Notes under the pieces: model-generated
The model's input: the letters and a program-made list of their open reading frames with translations, nothing else
What the model was told of the DNA's origin: nothing
Database searches by the model: none
Position numbers and translations under genes: made by a program
Source: Levilactobacillus brevis
GTDB taxonomy: Bacteria; Bacillota; Bacilli; Lactobacillales; Lactobacillaceae
Length of the DNA: 64,000 nt
Direction: 5' to 3'
Assembly: GCA_003666485.1 (NCBI GenBank)
Contig: CP032931.1
Coordinates: forward strand, 1,302,001 to 1,366,000
Part shown: positions 47,285 to 55,395 of the stretch, one piece after another
Layout: every line of letters starts with the position of its first letter
Position numbering within the stretch: position 1 is the first letter of the stretch

Positions 47285-48253
47285 ATGTTAATCACCAGTA
47301 TCGGTCAAGGCTTACTGTGGGCACCGCTCGTTATCGGGGTGTTCCTGACATTTCGGATCTTAGACATTCCTGACCTGACCACCGAGGGCAGTTTCCCGCT
47401 GGGAGCCGCCGTGACCGTCAGTGCCATGTTAAGTGGCCAATCGGCCGTCGTTGCCAGTCTCCTGGGCTTTCTCGCCGGCTGTCTTGCTGGTTGGGTCACC
47501 GGGATGCTTGACACCAAGCTGCACATGCCTTCCTTGCTCGCCGGCATCTTGACTATGACCGGCCTGTACTCCATCAACATGCACGTGATGGGCAAATCCA
47601 ACGTGCCCCTCCTGACACAAAAGGTGTTGACCAACTACCTGCCAGCCACCTGGTCCAGTGATCTGCAGACCATCGTGGTCGGGGGGGTCGTGACGGGCGT
47701 CGTGATGGCGTTGCTGATCTGGTTGTTCAAGACGCGGCTCGGGTTGTCGCTCATGGCGACCGGGGATAACCCGGCAATGAGCGCCGCTAACGGCATTTAC
47801 ACGGACCGGATGGTGATCCTGGGCTACATGGTCTCTAACGGCTGTATCGCCTTGTCTGGGGCCCTGATTGCCCAAAGCAATGGCTATGCCGATATTGGGA
47901 TGGGCATTGGTACCATCGTGATTGGCCTGGCTTCCGTCCTGGTCGGGGAAATCTTCCTGCACGGTCGCCAAATGTGGGTCCGTCTCACGGGCATGGTCGT
48001 GGGGGCCATCATTTACCGCTTCCTACTGACCGTTGCCATGGGCCTGGGTTTCCCGGTCAACGACTTGAAGATCCTGTCCGCCATCATCTTGGTCGTGGTC
48101 ATTTGCCTGCCAATTCTACGGACCAAGGTCAAGACCCGTCAACAGCTGAAACGTTACCTCAAACAGATTGGAGCCGATGAACATGAATCAACAACCAGCA
48201 GTCTTAAGCGTCAAGCATCTCCAGAAGGTCTTCTTTCCCGGGACAGTAAATGA
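47285..48253 (+). CDS. ABC transporter permease, TrpXYZ-type operon 2
   Basis: The 322-residue protein has about eight to nine transmembrane segments and is clearly paralogous to 41675-42574 (TFRILD, TGDNPAMSAANGI, AQSNGYADIGMGIG). It is 23 residues longer. The extra C-terminal tail (HESTTSSLKRQASPEGLLSR) lies entirely inside the start of the next gene in another frame. The tail is polar and unlike the paralogue, so it may have arisen by loss of an earlier stop codon. Confidence 0.9.
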   Translation: MLITSIGQGLLWAPLVIGVFLTFRILDIPDLTTEGSFPLGAAVTVSAMLSGQSAVVASLLGFLAGCLAGWVTGMLDTKLHMPSLLAGILTMTGLYSINMHVMGKSNVPLLTQKVLTNYLPATWSSDLQTIVVGGVVTGVVMALLIWLFKTRLGLSLMATGDNPAMSAANGIYTDRMVILGYMVSNGCIALSGALIAQSNGYADIGMGIGTIVIGLASVLVGEIFLHGRQMWVRLTGMVVGAIIYRFLLTVAMGLGFPVNDLKILSAIILVVVICLPILRTKVKTRQQLKRYLKQIGADEHESTTSSLKRQASPEGLLSRDSK

Positions 48254-48953
48254 GCGCCACGTCTTGAAGGACGTCAGCCTGACGATTGCGCCGGGGGACT
48301 TCGTGGCCGTCATCGGCAATAACGGGGCGGGTAAGTCGACGCTACTCAACACGATTGCGGGAACGTTGCCGGTCGATGCCGGGGAGCTGACGTTGGCCGG
48401 GCACAACGTCACCAAGAAATCGGTGGCTTACCGGGCCAAATGGCTGTCACGCGTCTTCCAGGACCCCAAGTTGGGCACGGCGGGGGAACTGAGCGTGGCC
48501 CAAAACCTCACGTTGGCCCAGCAGCACACCGGCAGCATGAGCCTGCACCGCTACCGGCGGGCCAGCCAGGACGATGCCTATCGGAAGTTGTTACAGCCCT
48601 TGAACATGGGCCTCGAAGACCGCCTGACGACGCAGGTCAAATACCTGTCGGGTGGGCAACGACAGGCGTTATCCTTGTTGATGGCAACGCTGAGTCAGCC
48701 GGACCTCCTGTTGCTGGACGAACACACGGCGGCACTAGATCCCCAGACCAGCCACAAGGTGATGGCCTTGACGCAAACCATTGTCGAAACCAACCAATTG
48801 ACCACGATGATGATCACCCACAAAATGAGTGATGCACTGGCCTATGGCAATCGTCTGGTCATGGTCCAAGACGGCCAGATCAAGCTCGACGTCCGTGGGG
48901 CGGCTAAGGCCAATTTGAAACAAGCGGAGCTGATGGCGTTGTTTGCGGAATAG
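48183..48953 (+). CDS. ABC transporter ATP-binding protein, TrpXYZ-type operon 2
   Basis: The 256-residue ATPase has Walker A GNNGAGKST, signature LSGGQRQALSL, Walker B LLLLDEHTAALDP and switch His in MITHKMSDAL. I chose ATG 48183 (MNQQPAVLSV) behind GGAG; a start at 48177 is also possible. It overlaps the permease gene by 71 bp. Together with the two genes before it, it forms the second importer, and a strong terminator follows. Confidence 0.9.
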   Translation: MNQQPAVLSVKHLQKVFFPGTVNERHVLKDVSLTIAPGDFVAVIGNNGAGKSTLLNTIAGTLPVDAGELTLAGHNVTKKSVAYRAKWLSRVFQDPKLGTAGELSVAQNLTLAQQHTGSMSLHRYRRASQDDAYRKLLQPLNMGLEDRLTTQVKYLSGGQRQALSLLMATLSQPDLLLLDEHTAALDPQTSHKVMALTQTIVETNQLTTMMITHKMSDALAYGNRLVMVQDGQIKLDVRGAAKANLKQAELMALFAE

Positions 48954-48981
48954 GGTATTCATAAACCAATAAAATTAAAGA

Positions 48982-49034
48982 AGACTATCGTAGTTTTTGC
49001 CATTAGGAGAGGTGGCAGAAAGCTACGATAGTCA
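48982..49034 (+). terminator. Terminator of TrpXYZ-type operon 2
   Basis: GACTATCGTAG and CTACGATAGTC form a perfect 11-bp stem with an inner TTGCCA/TGGCAG helix, followed by ATTTTT. Confidence 0.85.
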
Positions 49035-49166
49035 TTTTTAAATAAATCAATTTATAGAAATTGAACGTGTGTTGTCTTTAGCTGCGGCTACCTTTGGAAT
49101 ACTCTGGAAAGAGTCAAGTAAAAGATGCAAAGAGATGAATAATAATAGCATACATGCTATTATCCA

Positions 49167-49256
49167 ATGGTGAGTAGAATTAATTTCCTTTTTTACGATA
49201 AGTCTGATTTTGAGGATTTTCTAAATACACTGCCAGTTAAAGACGCAAAAAATTAA
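49167..49256 (+). pseudogene. Remnant of a HigB/Gp49-type toxin gene
   Basis: A 29-codon frame from ATG 49167 encodes a protein N-terminus (SRINFLFYDKSDFEDFL, then NTLPVKDA) that closely resembles the first strand and helix of phage Gp49/HigB-type RelE-fold toxins. It then stops at TAA 49254-49256, where a ~110-residue toxin would continue. The HTH antitoxin gene starts 17 bp later, in the usual HigB-HigA order. The catalytic part is missing, so no toxin activity is expected. Confidence 0.55.
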
Positions 49257-49272
49257 TGCAGAGGGATGAAAA

Positions 49273-49563
49273 ATGAAATTAAAGTCAATTGATGATTATG
49301 CTGATAAACTACGTCAAAATGATCCAAACTTTGATAAGGAACTTGCTGAAGCGCGGATGAACTTTAAGATCGCCATAGCAGTTAAGGAGCTGCGCCAAGA
49401 GATGGGATTGACGCAGCAGGAATTTGCACAAGTAGTGGGGAAATCAACTTCGACCATTGCGAGAATTGAGACCGGTTTTGTTAAAGCTAACACGAGAACG
49501 CTGATTGATATAGCAGTGAAAACGCATCGAGAGCTGTCGTTCGAATTTACCCCAGAGGCATAA
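49273..49563 (+). CDS. HigA-type antitoxin, XRE family, orphan
   Basis: The 96-residue protein starts at ATG 49273 behind AGAGGGATG. Residues about 35-90 form a helix-turn-helix (MGLTQQEFAQVVGKSTSTIARIE), and the C-terminal tail ends SFEFTPEA. The length and the preceding toxin remnant fit HigA. With its toxin gone, it may be a relic or serve as a transcription factor. Its AT-rich sequence differs from the ABC operon upstream. Confidence 0.8.
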   Translation: MKLKSIDDYADKLRQNDPNFDKELAEARMNFKIAIAVKELRQEMGLTQQEFAQVVGKSTSTIARIETGFVKANTRTLIDIAVKTHRELSFEFTPEA

Positions 49564-49702
49564 GGATTGGATAGGCACGTTTGGTTTTGAGAAAGGTCAA
49601 ACTAAAAGATTTTCAGTAAGAGGTAAAATCTGTTAATTGTTGTGACGCTATGTTGAGGAGAGTCTTTTGTTTCTTCAGGCGGGTAACGACTGATAGGTAC
49701 CT
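49564..49702. other. AT-rich spacer before the IS982-type element
   Basis: I see no gene or repeat here. The last four bases, ACCT (49699-49702), recur directly after the right end of the insertion sequence and may be its target duplication. Confidence 0.4.
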
Positions 49703-50750
49703 AACGTGTTGTGCTAGCTTTGTAACTTTTCAATTAATCTTAAGCCCGCTTAACCCTTGTTCTAATTGATGATGAACTTTAATGACATTCCAGAGAAAAA
49801 GCGTTGATAACCGGCTGTTAAGGCCGCTCATCGTATCAGTCTCTGGGTGTTCAAAATGGCCGACCTTGTTCAAATTACTAAAACAAGTCTCGATGTGACG
49901 CCGCTGGTTCTTCAAGAATGCTGAGTTGACTTGCTTACTGTGTCGCATGTTCTTTCGCAATGGAAACCACAGATGAATCCCAAACTCTTGTCTGAGAAAC
50001 TGTTGCTGTGGGCGGCTTAAGTAACCACCATCTGCTAAAACGTACTTTGCCGGAGCTTCACGTAGTAATTCGATTGTGACTTTACGATCGTCCACGGAAG
50101 CTGGTGTTAGTTCCCAATCAATGAAGTACCCGTCATTACTCATGACGGCATGGAGCTTGAAGCCGTAGTAATAGACCCGTTTGGTGGCATTATAGCCTTT
50201 ATTGGCAATGCCTTTTAACACCTTGGCACGATTGCTTCGCCGTGCAGAAACTAAGGTGATTGGGGCGCTGTCAATGATCTCATAGACAGACTCGTGCCGG
50301 TAACGCTTGAGCATCCAAATACGAATGAGCTTGAGAGCCATCGTTAGCTGACGGCAACGCCGATTGTAACGGGTTCGTTCTGGAACCCGAATCCCCGAAG
50401 CGATGAGATTCCGATGGAACTGGGATTCAGACACTTCGCGCAAGTCTATTCGAGCTAACATGCAGGCAATGATGACCACATCACTGGTTTTAAGTTCACG
50501 ATAATTACACCGAAAGCGAAACCTTTTGGCTAACTGATTGTAATATGGCTGGACAATTTTGATGAATTTCATGACAGAGACTTGAATTGGATTGAATTTT
50601 GCGATAACTTTAGGGAGGCCTAGCATTTACGGTTCTTCTTTCTTGGTTTCGTCGCCATAGAAGTTACCGCAAATGCGGGCTTTTTGCATGCATTAGGACT
50701 TAAGCTTGTTATTCAATTCTTGAAATATTACATTACTAGCACTACGCGTT
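49703..50750 (-). mobile_element. IS982-family insertion sequence, about 1.05 kb
   Basis: The imperfect terminal inverted repeats start AACGTGTTGTGCTAG (49703) and, read on the minus strand from 50750, AACGCGTAGTGCTAG. Both continue with matching TGTAA and TTTCAA segments. ACCT flanks both ends and may be a short target duplication. One transposase gene fills the element. It lies between two eroded toxin-antitoxin loci. Confidence 0.75.
49730..50626 (-). CDS. IS982-family transposase
   Basis: The 298-residue DDE transposase appears intact. The likely catalytic residues are Asp in YEIIDSAPITL, Asp in YVLADGGYLSRPQQ and Glu in RRHIETCFSNL. The basic N-terminal region (RFRFRCNYRELK) is probably the DNA-binding part. 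The length is normal for IS982 relatives (about 295 residues). The family assignment rests on overall pattern and is fairly secure. Confidence 0.85.
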   Translation of the reverse strand: MLGLPKVIAKFNPIQVSVMKFIKIVQPYYNQLAKRFRFRCNYRELKTSDVVIIACMLARIDLREVSESQFHRNLIASGIRVPERTRYNRRCRQLTMALKLIRIWMLKRYRHESVYEIIDSAPITLVSARRSNRAKVLKGIANKGYNATKRVYYYGFKLHAVMSNDGYFIDWELTPASVDDRKVTIELLREAPAKYVLADGGYLSRPQQQFLRQEFGIHLWFPLRKNMRHSKQVNSAFLKNQRRHIETCFSNLNKVGHFEHPETDTMSGLNSRLSTLFLWNVIKVHHQLEQGLSGLKIN

Positions 50751-50838
50751 ACCTAAAAATAGCGTAACCGGATGTTTAGATTTACGTACGTGGGTCGTGT
50801 ACGCTATGATCATGGTATATTTCAAGGGGGTTATGCAA

Positions 50839-51099
50839 ATGCAAGATAGCTTTACGCCAACTAACGCACGTAAGCATTTCTTTGACATTGTAAAGCAAGT
50901 CTCGTCGGAACATAAGCCAGTAACAGTCCAGAGTAAAGACGAAAACCAAGACGTGGTCATTGTTAACAAGCATGACTGGGATGCCATGCAAGAAGCGCTC
51001 TATCTTTCAGCTACTGGGACTTTGGCTGAAGTTCAGAAGCGAGAGGCTGATAATTCTGGTTGGACTGACATTGATAGTATTGACTGGGAAAAATTATAA
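50839..51099 (+). CDS. Phd/YefM-type antitoxin, orphan
   Basis: The 86-residue protein starts at ATG 50839, eight bases after AAGGGGG; the longer frame to 50797 has no site. The N-terminal Phd/YefM fold shows SFTPTNARKHFFDIVKQV and the core strand DVVIVNKHDWDAMQEA, and the C-terminal tail would wrap a RelE/YoeB-type toxin. The next ~120 bp hold only a degenerate toxin frame, so the antitoxin stands alone. Confidence 0.85.
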   Translation: MQDSFTPTNARKHFFDIVKQVSSEHKPVTVQSKDENQDVVIVNKHDWDAMQEALYLSATGTLAEVQKREADNSGWTDIDSIDWEKL

Positions 51100-51110
51100 T
51101 GGTGTTTTGA

Positions 51111-51224
51111 ATTGTAATTAAGAGCTCAGCAAGATTGGATTCAAAAAAATTGAAAAGAATCAAGGTAAATAAGCAAGAAAAGGTTGTTTACATTTTGGCT
51201 GCCTGGTCATATTATCAAAGTTAA
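51111..51224 (+). pseudogene. Degenerate RelE/YoeB-like toxin remnant
   Basis: In the frame ending at TAA 51222-51224 the bases encode IKSSARLDSKKLKRIK, which resembles a RelE-type N-terminus, followed directly by VVYILAAWSYYQS, which resembles the last strand and tail of such toxins. The ~50 residues that should lie between them are absent, and there is no start codon with a binding site. I read it as an internally deleted toxin partner of the upstream antitoxin. Confidence 0.42.
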
Positions 51225-51273
51225 AAATAGCCGGTACGTCATCCCTGATGTGGGACGTGTACCGGCTATTTTG
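51224..51273. terminator. Bidirectional terminator
   Basis: AAAATAGCCGGTAC and GTACCGGCTATTTT form a perfect 14-bp base with an inner GT/AC extension and a loop around CATCCCTGATG. It separates the antitoxin locus from the convergent CPBP gene. Confidence 0.87.
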
Positions 51274-51277
51274 AATT

Positions 51278-51979
51278 TTAGATATAAGCCAACAACGACA
51301 GCGCATTATTCAAGAAATGCAGCGTCACGTTGTAGCGCAGGTCGCGGAATTTCAGGTAGGTGAAGCCCAGCACCCAGCCCAGCGCCGCGTACATGAACAG
51401 CGTGGGCGTGAAGCTCATCACGTGCATCATGCCAAAGATCATCCCCGACATGAAGACGCCCAAGAAGTTCATCACCCGTGAGTCTTGCCGGAAAAAGTAA
51501 TTCAAGAAGATGCCGCGGAAGATCATTTCCTCCACGAAGGGCGCCAGTAAGATGGCGTAGGACAGGTTCCAAAACGGTAGCTGTAAAATCTGCGCGTTGA
51601 GTTCGGTCTGGTTGGCGGGGCTGGTCAGAATGTGGGCGTTGATCAGCGCATTCCAGCCCAGTTGAATCGCCAGCATCAGAATAAACAGGCCCGCCAGTTG
51701 CCAGCTACGTTTGGTCGTGAAGCGGCTCTTGCCGATGTGGCGCGGATTGCTTTTCTTGATCTGCTGCCAGTAGCGCCAGGTCAAGAAGGCCAGCAGTAAG
51801 GCCGAGTAGATCAGGACGACCCCAATCAGGCGCGTGGCCACTTGGGGATGGCGGGCTTGACTGGTGGCCATGGACAACAGGAGGGTGTCGATTAGGTAGA
51901 TGGCTAAAAAGCCGATCCACTTGAGACACCGCAACAGCCAGTTGCCACCGGCCGCCAGCAGTTGGGTCAATTTAGTCAT
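51278..51979 (-). CDS. CPBP family intramembrane metalloprotease
   Basis: The 233-residue protein has about six or seven transmembrane helices. The Abi/CPBP motifs are visible: EEMIFRGIFLNYFF (paired Glu and Arg), FGMMHVM (His in the second motif) and, near the end, HFLNNALS with HxxxN/B character. The family includes CAAX-type proteases and bacteriocin self-immunity proteins; no bacteriocin gene is adjacent. It lies 15 bp downstream of a VOC gene and probably shares its transcript. Confidence 0.86.
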   Translation of the reverse strand: MTKLTQLLAAGGNWLLRCLKWIGFLAIYLIDTLLLSMATSQARHPQVATRLIGVVLIYSALLLAFLTWRYWQQIKKSNPRHIGKSRFTTKRSWQLAGLFILMLAIQLGWNALINAHILTSPANQTELNAQILQLPFWNLSYAILLAPFVEEMIFRGIFLNYFFRQDSRVMNFLGVFMSGMIFGMMHVMSFTPTLFMYAALGWVLGFTYLKFRDLRYNVTLHFLNNALSLLAYI

Positions 51980-51994
51980 GAACGGGTCCGCCTC

Positions 51995-52378
51995 CTACTG
52001 GTCGTATTTACCGATTTCAATCAGGTTTTCGTCAGGGTCACGGACGTAGACTGACGTCATCGGGCCCAAGGCGCCTTGCTTGGTCACGGGGCCATCCACG
52101 ATTTCGACCGCGTAGTTGGTCAAGTGAGACAAGATGTTAGCCAGTGGGTCGGTCGCGATAATGGCGAAGTCCGCACCGCCGACCGTGGGGTGCTTGGCCA
52201 CGGGCAAATGGGGGTGGTCACTTTGTTGGAAATTAATTTTTTGCTTACCCAACTTCACGCCGCGCCGACCGTCATCGAATTCGATGATGGGCAGGTCAAA
52301 GACCTCGTGGTACCAGCGCACGGAATGTTCCACATCACTAACAGTTAAGGTGAGGTGGTCGATGTTACGAATATTCAT
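51995..52378 (-). CDS. VOC family (glyoxalase/dioxygenase fold) protein
   Basis: The 127-residue protein has the paired beta-alpha-beta-beta-beta pattern of VOC proteins: IDHLTLTVSDVEHSVRWYHEVF at the N-terminus and VYVRDPDENLIEIGKY at the C-terminus. The His of the first motif and the Glu in LIEIG are likely metal ligands. Members include glyoxalases, fosfomycin-modifying enzymes and dioxygenases; the function is not decidable here. It is the first gene of a two-gene operon with the CPBP protease. Confidence 0.87.
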   Translation of the reverse strand: MNIRNIDHLTLTVSDVEHSVRWYHEVFDLPIIEFDDGRRGVKLGKQKINFQQSDHPHLPVAKHPTVGGADFAIIATDPLANILSHLTNYAVEIVDGPVTKQGALGPMTSVYVRDPDENLIEIGKYDQ

Positions 52379-52562
52379 TAAGTGTCAGTCCTTTAGTCAT
52401 AAATTTTACCCATTATAGCATAGTTTGGGGCCAGTTCCCTAGGCCAGGAAGTTGACGAACCCCCGGTTTTCGTGGTAAGTTACTACCTAATATAGGTTTA
52501 ACTAAAGGCCTTGACGATGTCGGGGCTTTTTTCGGTTGAGAGAAGAAGGGAAGGGACAAACA

Positions 52563-54116
52563 GTGCCACTACTAGAAGTTGACGACCTCAGCATGAGCTT
52601 CGCAGATAAGAAGCTCTACGAAGGCGCCAGTTTTACCCTAGAAAAAGGCGAACACATGGGTGTCGTCGGGCAAAACGGGGTTGGGAAGTCAACCTTAATT
52701 AAAATTATTACCGGCCAGGAGCTCCCGTTAACGGGGAACGTGAAATGGCAAAAGAAAACCCACATTGGGTACTTGGACCAGTACGCCGATATTCCAGACG
52801 GCATGACGCTGATTGATTTTCTGCATACGGCTTACGCTGACTTGTACGAAATGAATGACCGGATGACGGCGATGTATACCGAATACGCGGAAACGATGGC
52901 TGACAAGCTACTCGAACGAGCCGGCCGAATCCAAGAAGAGTTGGACGCGCGAAACTTTTACGACGTGGAAACGGAAATTGAACGGGTCATCTCCGGGTTA
53001 GGCTTAGACGACATTGGCCGCGACCATGAAGTTGCCAAGATGTCCGGGGGGCAACGGTCGAAGATTATCTTGGCCAAGTTGTTGCTGGAAAATCCCGACG
53101 TCATTTTACTGGACGAACCGACCAACTACCTGGACGTCGCCCACATTGCGTGGTTGGAAGACTACCTGAACAATTTCGACGGGGCCGCGTTGATCATTTC
53201 CCATGATTACGACTTCTTACAAAATGTCACGAACTGTATCATCAACGTGGCGTTTGGCCAAATCACCAAGTACCGGGGTAGCTTCAAGCAAGCCATGCGG
53301 CAACGGGGTGAACGGGAAAAGGCCCAACAACGTGAATTTGACAAGCAACAGGTCGTCATCGAAAAGGCTGAACGCTTCATCCGGAAGAACAAGGCTGGGT
53401 CTAAGTCGACCATGGCCAAGTCGCGGGAAAAGATGCTCAACCGGATGGACCGGGTCGATCCGCCATCGACGAACGTGCAAGCCCATTTTGATTTTCCTTA
53501 TCAGGAGACCGGCTCGCAAAACGCTTTGGTGGTCGACGAACTGTCCGTTGGGTATGACCGCCCATTACTGAAGCCGGTGACGTTCTCCGTGACGACCGAC
53601 CAAAAAGTCGGCCTGACCGGGTTCAACGGGGTCGGGAAATCGACGCTGATCAAGTCTATTTTAGGCATCATCAAGGCCAAGGGTGGCGAAGCGCATTTCT
53701 CCCCGTCCGCTCGGATCAGTTACTTCAGCCAGGATCTGGTTTGGGATAACAATCAACAAACGCCGCTGCAGATCATCCAAGCCAAGTACGAGAAGTTGCC
53801 CCAAAAGGCGATTCGGACTAAGCTGTCTAAGTGTGGCCTGGACTCTGCCAATGCCATGAAGCCAATTGGCGAGCTCTCCGGTGGGGAACAGACCAAGGTC
53901 AAGTTGGCGTTGATGGAATTTGAACCAGCCAACTTCTTGATCATGGACGAACCGACCAACCATTTGGACGACGAAACCAAGCAGGCCTTGAAGCAAGCTA
54001 TCTTGAATTTCCCGGGCAATGCGATTATCGTCAGCCATGAGGCCAGCTTCTATACCGGCTTAGTTGATAAAATCTTGAATGTTGAGAAGCTGAGTCTAAG
54101 GAATTCTGCAAACTAG
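52563..54116 (+). CDS. ABC-F family ATPase
   Basis: The 517-residue protein starts at GTG 52563 (MPLLEVDDLSM) behind GAAGGGA. It has two ATPase domains without membrane segments: Walker A GQNGVGKST and GFNGVGKST, signatures MSGGQRSK and LSGGEQTK, Walker B VILLDEPTNYLD and FLIMDEPTNHLD. The linker (about residues 240-310) is rich in Arg/Lys. ABC-F proteins act on the ribosome in translation control or antibiotic protection. The layout is closest to the housekeeping YbiT/YkpA type, so resistance should not be assumed. Confidence 0.9.
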   Translation: MPLLEVDDLSMSFADKKLYEGASFTLEKGEHMGVVGQNGVGKSTLIKIITGQELPLTGNVKWQKKTHIGYLDQYADIPDGMTLIDFLHTAYADLYEMNDRMTAMYTEYAETMADKLLERAGRIQEELDARNFYDVETEIERVISGLGLDDIGRDHEVAKMSGGQRSKIILAKLLLENPDVILLDEPTNYLDVAHIAWLEDYLNNFDGAALIISHDYDFLQNVTNCIINVAFGQITKYRGSFKQAMRQRGEREKAQQREFDKQQVVIEKAERFIRKNKAGSKSTMAKSREKMLNRMDRVDPPSTNVQAHFDFPYQETGSQNALVVDELSVGYDRPLLKPVTFSVTTDQKVGLTGFNGVGKSTLIKSILGIIKAKGGEAHFSPSARISYFSQDLVWDNNQQTPLQIIQAKYEKLPQKAIRTKLSKCGLDSANAMKPIGELSGGEQTKVKLALMEFEPANFLIMDEPTNHLDDETKQALKQAILNFPGNAIIVSHEASFYTGLVDKILNVEKLSLRNSAN

Positions 54117-54214
54117 ATTGCAGTGAGATTACGTTTTGGTAAAAGGCGTTTCCTTTTTCAGAAAAATCCGTTACAGTAGTCGTAGTTAGGAAAATTTGAA
54201 AAGGATGGCAGAGT

Positions 54215-54811
54215 ATGAGACGTTTAAGACAGTTACTCGTGGTCTTCGCATTGGTCATCGTTGGGGCAGTTGGCATCAACCGCTTGATTCAGGGCCATAC
54301 GACACCGCAGACGAGTCAACCCACTAGTCAGACGACGAAGAAAGCCAATACGGCCAAGGCCGATACTATTAATTGGCGTAAACCGTCGGAAGACAAGCCT
54401 TATCCGAACCTCAAGCAGCACCCGAATGCCTGGTTAGATGTTAATACCAACCGGCAACGGGTCTACATCCGTGATGGCAACAACAAGGTGCTCTACACCA
54501 TGTATTGTTCCACGGGGACGGGCAAGGAAAACAAAACGCCGCACGGAACGTATGCAATCCAGGGGGAACGGGGAAAATTCTTCTACAATCAAAGTTCTGG
54601 TGAAGGGGCCAAATATTGGGTCTCTTGGAAGGATCACGGTATCTACCTGTTCCACAGTGTGCCGACCGACAAGAACGGGAACTACATCAAGAGTGAAGCT
54701 GAGGAATTAGGTAAGACCGCCGCTTCCCACGGGTGTGTTCGTTTGTCAGTGGCCGACGCCAAATGGGTTTACAACAACGTACCTTACGGGATGAAAGTTG
54801 TGATTCACTAG
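54215..54811 (+). CDS. L,D-transpeptidase (YkuD domain)
   Basis: The 198-residue protein starts at ATG 54215 behind AAAAGGATGG. An N-terminal hydrophobic helix (residues 6-25) is followed by a Thr/Gln-rich linker and the YkuD domain (about 70-198). The active-site motif is SHGCVRLS, with the catalytic Cys, and the preceding segment HGIYLFHS holds the conserved His. It should form 3-3 cross-links or attach groups to peptidoglycan stem peptides outside the membrane. It is monocistronic. Confidence 0.9.
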   Translation: MRRLRQLLVVFALVIVGAVGINRLIQGHTTPQTSQPTSQTTKKANTAKADTINWRKPSEDKPYPNLKQHPNAWLDVNTNRQRVYIRDGNNKVLYTMYCSTGTGKENKTPHGTYAIQGERGKFFYNQSSGEGAKYWVSWKDHGIYLFHSVPTDKNGNYIKSEAEELGKTAASHGCVRLSVADAKWVYNNVPYGMKVVIH

Positions 54812-54829
54812 TTTGTGTTAATCATCGCA

Positions 54830-54865
54830 AGAGTTGGGACGCACTGTCTCAGCTCTTTTTGTTTA
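54830..54865 (+). terminator. Terminator of the L,D-transpeptidase gene
   Basis: AAGAGTTGGGAC pairs with GTCTCAGCTCTT (G-U pairs and one mismatch) around a 5-base loop, followed by TTTTT. Confidence 0.75.
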
Positions 54866-54919
54866 CGGTGAAAGCAAAATCAGACGGCATTCTCACTGCT
54901 GAAATGGGCGAGGCAGAAT

Positions 54920-55066
54920 GCCTCCACCAGCCAGCAGTTCCGCCTGCTATGGGGAACGGCTCCAGCCTGAGAAGCGGTCTTCCGCCTCGCTTCAAAGCCT
55001 CGCAAAATTGGCGAGTCTCTGAAGTCGTCCCACCCAGTAACCTGGCAAACACAGCTGAGGGTGGTT
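54920..55066 (+). repeat. Family B structured intergenic repeat, copy B2 (degenerate)
   Basis: The conserved box CCTGCTATGGGGAAC is present, with the inner hairpin CTCGC (54999-55003) and GCGAG (55011-55015) enclosed by CTTCA/TGAAG. The outer stem and the GTCGACAC box are degraded. Its 3' end abuts family A copy A8. The two inner stems differ from B1 and B3 but remain paired. Confidence 0.75.
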
Positions 55067-55068
55067 AG

Positions 55069-55258
55069 CTGGCCGCCTTCCGTCCGCCAAATATGAGCTG
55101 GAACGCTGTGGGCGGCGGGACGAGCCGAAGAGCGGTCTCGTCTCCTCGACTTTGAGCCGAAGACCGCGTCTCAAAGTCGCCAGTTCCCTAACCGGCGTGA
55201 ATCGTGCCGCTAAGGGAACTCCCACGGCTGAGCTCATATTTGGCGGACTCCCGGCTAC
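55069..55258 (-). repeat. Family A structured intergenic repeat, copy A8
   Basis: Reverse orientation. The outer stem is a perfect 18-bp pairing of 55082-55099 (GTCCGCCAAATATGAGCT) with 55231-55248. The inner hairpins are CTTTGAG/CTCAAAG, an AGTTCCCTAACCGG arm with CCGCTAAGGGAACT, and a GGACGAG-type core. It ends with CCGGCTAC. It lies 52 bp upstream of the IS66 element. Confidence 0.87.
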
Positions 55259-55395
55259 AGGGGTAGTTTAATTATCAATCAGTTTAATTCCTGATAGTTG
55301 TGCACCAGCTGTAAGCACCTAATAACTGACCGTCTATGATTGGCGGCCGCAAAACGATATGATTACCTCATCAAATAAATTGGTGAGGTTTTGTT

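Noticed and set aside
52563..54116. Antibiotic resistance ABC-F protein
   Set aside because: The sequence has the general ABC-F layout without the long interdomain linker of known ribosome-protection types, so a resistance claim is not supported.
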